Notes under the pieces: model-generated
What the model was told of the DNA's origin: nothing
Seen by the model: the letters and a program-made list of their open reading frames with translations, nothing else
Database searches by the model: none
Position numbers and translations under genes: made by a program
DNA from: Zonotrichia leucophrys gambelii
Lineage: Eukaryota; Chordata; Aves; Passeriformes; Passerellidae
Direction: 5' to 3'
Assembly (NCBI RefSeq): GCF_028769735.1
Contig: NC_088177.1
Location: 9,922,599-9,986,598, forward strand
DNA: 64,000 bases
Shown here: piece after piece, positions 59,335-64,000 of the stretch
Layout of the letters: each line of letters starts with the position of its first letter
How positions within the stretch are numbered: the stretch's first letter is position 1

Positions 59335-60299
59335 ACATAAAAACCACTTTGTTTTACAATTGTAAAGTTTCACCTGACCTAAGCAGGGTTTCTCCCAGGG
59401 GCAGGGTGCAAGTTAGACCATCCCTAATCCCTCTTATTTAAAGGAAGCACGACTGGCCTTCCCAGGGACAGTGGGACATGGCTTGGCTCCAGGCACTGCC
59501 AAGTGATTGCCCCCAAGTGTAAAACAGTGCCAGCGCTTCCAAATGAGCTAGAATACAGTCAGCAGCATGGCAGGGTGTGGTGTGCCAGCCTGAGCAGCCG
59601 GATTCCTTGTGCTGGGCAGGCAGCTCATGGAAAATCTGAGCTCAGCCGCTGGGTGGAGGCTTCGCTGGGCTCCTGACCGGGAAGGAGGGCGCAGGCTGAG
59701 TTGCTAAGGAGCAACCTGTTTGGCTGGCCCTGGAGAATGCCGTGCCAGGAAGAGATGACTCCCCGAGTGCTCTGCTGTCGCTGCTGAGGAATGGCAGTCA
59801 TGGGTAAAGTGAGCTCCTGAGGCTTCGCAGCTCTCCCGGCCCCGGGTGTTTCTCCCTGGCCTTTGGGAGGGCATGGCTGAGTGAGCTTCTGGTGAAGTCA
59901 AGGGGAATCGAGAGATGCTTTGGGTGAAAAATCCGGTGGAATCAACAGGTGGCATTAACCTCCGTGGAGCCAGGATATCTGCTCTGACCCTGTCTCCAAT
60001 TGTTCTTGGAGTATCGATCCGTTTAGTGCCACTTAAAGCCACCTGTGCCCTCTAATCCTTCTGTGCTTTCGGCTCATCCACCTCATCACCTTTTGAAATG
60101 CAGGGTGTCTTTTTTTTTTGGCCAGCCGCTACTCCCGATTGCTCTTCTGCAGTACTGTCAGACTTCAGTCACACATTTTGGGGTTTTACATTTTTTTTCC
60201 CCATTATTCCGTTTCTAAAAGAATAAAACCAACACCAGCATGGATGCCTCATTTTAAGCTCGGCTCCACACATCGCAACCCGCAGCCCCGATATAATTA
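59335..60299 (+). other. Region upstream of LRRFIP1 exon 1b
   Basis: Noncoding, with no recognised repeat. CpG content rises from about 59600 (e.g. TCTCCCGGCCCCGGGTG at 59834-59850) towards the exon 1b island, so distal promoter elements may lie here. Confidence 0.4.
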
Positions 60300-60800
60300 G
60301 CACCGCAATTAGCAGCGGCGGGGCGGTTTGTGTGTGCCATGCAAAGGCCGCCCGGCGTGAACAGGAATATACATTTATAAGCATGGATGTGCAGCCCGGA
60401 GGGAGGGAGGGCGGCCAGCTGTTGGGATGCTCTGTTTATCCTCCTCGGGGACACAAAGGAGGCGGGGAGGCGCTGTCCGTGGGGGTTCCGGAGCGATGCC
60501 CGGCAGGTGTATGTGTGTGTATAACAGACTGTGAGAGTGTGTGTGCGCTGCCCCGGCTCTTCCGAGCGCCGCTCCCCGCCCGCTCCCCGCTCCGCCCCCG
60601 GGCCGTGCCGTGCCGGGCGGGCCCCGGCGGGGACAGACGGCGGCAGCGGGAACCATGGACGCGGCTGCCGAGTGCCTCAGCCCGGCTGCCCAGCAGCAGG
60701 TAAGGCCGGGGGGCTGCGGGGGGCTCGGGCAGCGCCGCCGGTACAGCTCCGTGCGGTGCCCGGGAGCGGCCGGCGCCCAAATCGCTTTGCACAATCGCTG
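60300..60800 (+). promoter_or_regulatory. LRRFIP1: LRRFIP1 internal CpG-island promoter
   Basis: CpG island around exon 1b. Upstream motifs visible are a homeodomain-type CAATTAG (60306-60312), GC box GGGCGG (60321-60326), octamer-like ATGCAAA (60339-60345) and a TATA-like TTTATAAG (60374-60381), which would place a start near 60405. A second cluster of GC-rich sites lies at 60560-60640. The presence of TATA-like and octamer-like motifs contrasts with the TATA-less exon 1a promoter and suggests different regulation of the two isoforms (inference). Confidence 0.7.
60655..60699 (+). CDS. LRRFIP1: LRRFIP1, alternative first coding exon 1b
   Basis: Fifteen codons, MDAAAECLSPAAQQQ, starting in a strong Kozak context (AACCATGG) and ending in frame at CAG|GTAAGG (60699/60700). 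From memory, the other major mammalian LRRFIP1 isoform begins with a short leader containing CLSPEAQKL before the common AEARLAAKRA segment. CLSPAAQQQ aligns to it without a gap and ends at the same exon boundary. Phase 0 matches exon 1a, so either first exon can join the same second exon, which is beyond the right edge. This leader is acidic/neutral and replaces the 30-residue basic leader from exon 1a. It is short, but the splice site, CpG island, Kozak context and position in the right gene all agree. Confidence 0.9.
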
Positions 60801-63800
60801 AGCAGAACCTGAGCTCTGAGCTGCTCCGGGAGCCTTCGTGCCAGCAGAAGCTGGGAAATAAGTGCTGAGTAAATGTCGCAGCAGCCCCATGGGACCGTCA
60901 GGTGGCCGCGGGCAGGTCGGGCATCCCTGAACACGAGCTGTCAGACCGGCCCAGGATGCGCTGTCGGGGTATTAGAAGGGAATCCCTATGGTTACGTGTA
61001 GGTTAAGGTTCATCAGCCTGCTGCCTCTGAGTAGTGATTTGCATTTAAGAGAAAGGTGAGGGGTAAAGAAGGATGTGGACTGACCGAGCCCTGTGTGATT
61101 CACGGGTTCATTACCATATGTGAGTAAGTGGTGCAAAGTGTTTTATGTATTTATAACTCATATGCAAAAAATGTCAGATAAATGTGCTGCCTTGACCTCT
61201 TAAACATAGTCCCTCTTGTTTCCATGCTAAATAGTCACCACTCACCTGGTGAGCTCCTGGGTTAGGTCACATGCTGCTGCAATGGAGACAGGGAAAAACA
61301 TTGCCATGGGTTAGCACTGGTTCTACCCGGTAGCTATGCTGGTCAGCTGTGTTACAGGAATATTGCAAATCAGGTGTTTAAATTATGTAGGAGGGCAAGG
61401 AACCTTATCAGATTTTTGACTGATGGAATGTGACTTGGCTAAACAGAATGAGCAGTCCTATAATATTTGAGGAAGAGGATACAGAATACTGGAATGGGAC
61501 AGCATCCATCATGAAAAATTACATTGGCCCCAAAAATGACTGGCTGGCTATGTCTTAAGCATGTTGGCAAGAGGTTTAAATCAGCCTGAGAATAGTTATT
61601 GCAGCAATGCCCAGCAGTGGTTGCTCACAGGGAGCAGGTGTAATTTAGTCAGGCAGACTTGTGTTTTAAGGTTTCTCTGGCAGTGGGATCAGAGAGCTTT
61701 TCTGGGTATGGTTTGGTGCTGGCAAGCTAACACTTCAATCCTCCATGACAAATATGACACTGACTTTGATTACTAGCCTTAGAAGCAGGTAATTTGGAGT
61801 GCACTGGAATTGAGGGGTGCTTTGTATAGCTGGAAAACTCTTACACATGTAACTATGTGGCAAGTCAACATGGTCATTTGTCACCGCTCAGAAAAGCAGC
61901 GTAACTTCCTGCCTTTGTTGGCTGTGTCTTGGGGCTGCCGGGCGAACAATGAAGCCCTGGCTGTTTCAGGAGGGAAAGGCTCTGAGAATGCACACCTTCA
62001 GGATGTGTGTGTGTGTCACTGGCCTCTACCTTAGCAGCTCACCTCAATAATTCTCTCATCGTGCCACGGTGACAGCGCAGCTTCCCCAACGCGCGCGCGG
62101 GGCCAGGAAGCCGCAGCTTCCGTCACCATTGTGCTCCGTCCCCTGCCACGGGCACAGCCAGGCCTGGTCCCCACCAGTGGGGTTTGAAAGGAGGCTCTGT
62201 GGGGTAGGGGTCTCTCTGCAGCAGCTGCACATCCCGTGCTCCTGCTTCTCCCAACTTCTGCAGGCAGCAGAAGATGCTTCTCACCCTTTCCAGCTGACAG
62301 CCAACACCTGCTTTGGTGTTTTGTTCACATGTAGTTCTGCTCCTGTTACAACCTGCTCAGTTCTTCCCTCTTCAGATCTAAACATACTGAACTCCTTAAG
62401 CCAGGGTAAAGATTTGCTGCTGCACAGGGCTGGGGTTTTATTTTCAGGCTGAGTGACCCTAAAGGTGGAGTGTCAAGTGCTGAGCAAGTAGCCCAGCAAA
62501 AGCAAGGAGTGTTTTGGAGTTCAGCAGTGCATTTCTTTCAGGGCTTGGTGACTGTAAATCATTCTGAGCAACTGCAATAAAAACCCAGCAATTCAGTGTG
62601 TATATTTGTAGTATTTGAGCAAGTCCCATAAATTAGGGTGATGATTTTTCAGCTGGTGCCCAGTTCTGTGTTCATCTCAGCCATCTCCTCTCGCTTTGCC
62701 CATGGGGCCCTTACAGAAGCCTCTGATGAGGTTTGGGTTTTTTTGGTGTGACATGCTCAGCAGGGCTGAAGCTGCCAGTTCTCCTTGTCAGATGAGCAAT
62801 ATTTCATAAAAGGGAAGTTGCAAAAGCTTGGTAATGAGTGCAATTAGACTTCATATTTTTATTCTTCTGTTTTTGACAATGATCTGTCACATTTGATTGA
62901 GGCCTATATTGCTTGCTGAGTCACTGATGAATTTTAGATGATTTTAAGAAGTCAAGGAGACTTCTTCAGTCTTAGTGATTTCTAATTTCTTTTTTTTTAA
63001 ATCTTTCCTTGAATAGTTATTTATGCCTTAGGCAGCCTAAAGAACAGCTTTTAGTAAGCTGAATTTCAGAAGTATGTGAATTTTTGGGTGGTTTTCTAAT
63101 GTTCAGCAGTGTCTCTTGCAGGTTGCAGTGTGTTTCTGCTACTGCCCTTAGAGGTGACTCTGCTCTGTCAAGTGCTTGGGCTGGACAAAGACCAAAGTCA
63201 GCCAGGCAAAGCCTGTTTTGGTTTAGTCAGCACAGAGGGAGAAATGTGAAGTTAGCGTTGCTGCTTGCAGGCTGTGCAAGAAATCAAGGTATTTATAGCA
63301 CGGAGCAGAGTCCAGGAGGCGCAGAGAGTGTGGTCTGACAAACCCCGATGCGTTCCGTCACGCCCGTGCTGCTGAGCAAGAGCCCCACAATAAATAAATC
63401 TGACACTGCTCTGTGTGGGTCTGAAAGCCTGGCCTGTGTTTTTATTCTTACATCTCCTAAAAGTTCACAGCTTGAGCAGCTGGGGCTGTTCTGGGTGTCC
63501 CTGCCCTGTGCCATGCTGGGGGCACCCACTGTACCTGAGCTGGGCTTTGGCACAGGAAAATCTGTGTACAACAGGCTCCCACCCTCACTGCAGGGTGTGC
63601 TAGGCTTGCTAGCAGCCTTTGGTTTGACTTTGATAACTCCTTGCCCAGTGAGATGTGGGCTCCTCCCTGTCCTGATGGATTTACCTCCTCTGAGCTCACA
63701 GGTGATACCAGCTTCATCACCAGTGCCACCTACAGAGTATTAGAAACCAATTCATTCTGAGTGAAGTAATTCCATCCGCCAAAGTATGCTAGGAATGGGA

Positions 63801-64000
63801 TTGTGAAGGCCACAGGTTGACCATTTGATGGCTGGCCTGACTCTTATAGCATGATGTATTTCTGTTGAGCTGGAGAGCACCCTCCAGGATTTGTGGGTAG
63901 CTTCACATACTGAAGACTTTTTTCCTCCTCTTTGCATATTTCCTGTCCCCCCCTTGTCTCATTTTGCTGTGGCCTCAAAAACCCTTTAGGGAAGGATGGC
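60700..64000 (+). other. LRRFIP1: LRRFIP1 intron after exon 1b
   Basis: Begins with the GTAAGG donor. CpG-rich until about 60950, then ordinary noncoding sequence, with a small CpG-dense patch at 62062-62125 (CAACGCGCGCGCGGGG). No exon encoding the shared AEARLAAKRA segment is present, so the next coding exon lies outside the window. Confidence 0.7.

Larger units (their letters stand above)
20107..60654 (+). other. LRRFIP1: LRRFIP1 intron between exon 1a and exon 1b
   Basis: About 40.5 kb spliced out of 1a-initiated transcripts, which must also skip exon 1b. It starts with GTGAGC at 20107. It carries CR1 fragments, four LTRs, two large minisatellites and an AT-palindrome tract, listed separately. 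I found no further LRRFIP1 coding exon in it. Confidence 0.8.

Noticed and set aside
60375..60890. 171-codon minus frame over the exon 1b island
   Set aside because: Antisense shadow of a GC-rich island; no splice or homology support.
60700..64000. Shared LRRFIP1 exon 2 (AEARLAAKRA segment)
   Set aside because: I looked for the segment in all plus frames after 60700 and did not find it; the exon must be outside the window.

Overview
The window looks like nuclear DNA of a bird, probably a songbird. It is gene-sparse and intron-rich. CR1 LINE 3' ends with the avian terminal ATTCTGTG-type motif occur on both strands, and there are several avian-type solo LTRs, CpG-island promoters and long GC- or GT-rich minisatellites. 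There is no bacterial or viral gene organisation and no CRISPR, tRNA or rRNA that I could support. Almost every long open frame is an artefact of a tandem repeat or a chance frame.

Two genes are recognisable, arranged head to head. (1) On the minus strand at the left edge is the first coding exon of RAB17 (759-906), a Rab GTPase exon carrying the P-loop; its later exons lie off the left edge. A CpG island at about 4.18-4.64 kb is the best candidate for its promoter and noncoding first exon. (2) On the plus strand are two alternative first coding exons of LRRFIP1. Exon 1a (20017-20106, 30 codons) and exon 1b (60655-60699, 15 codons) each sit in a CpG island and end in a phase-0 splice donor. 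Both can therefore splice to the same downstream exon, which lies beyond the right edge. As I recall, RAB17 and LRRFIP1 are also divergent neighbours on human 2q37, which supports both identifications.

Layout: 1-758 RAB17 intron with a solo LTR; 759-906 RAB17 exon; 907-4.3 kb candidate RAB17 intron 1 with a CTGCA-rich minisatellite; 4.18-4.64 kb CpG island; 4647-6065 an expanded LTR whose 3' part is repeated eight times; 6.1-17.8 kb intergenic DNA with a second type of solo LTR and a 300-bp polypyrimidine tract; 17.85-18.36 kb CR1; 18.43-19.82 kb a 45-bp minisatellite running up to the LRRFIP1 exon 1a CpG island; 20.1-60.65 kb the LRRFIP1 1a-to-1b intron with CR1s, a 27-bp minisatellite, four LTRs, a 1.6-kb GT-rich minisatellite and an AT-palindrome tract; 60.3-60.8 kb the exon 1b CpG island; 60.7-64 kb intron.

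I do not see a previously undescribed biological system. The most distinctive structures are the eight-fold repeated LTR with five tandem poly(A) signals beside the putative RAB17 promoter, the 1.4-kb minisatellite abutting the LRRFIP1 promoter, and same-orientation LTR pairs that bracket a RAB17 exon and LRRFIP1 exon 1a.
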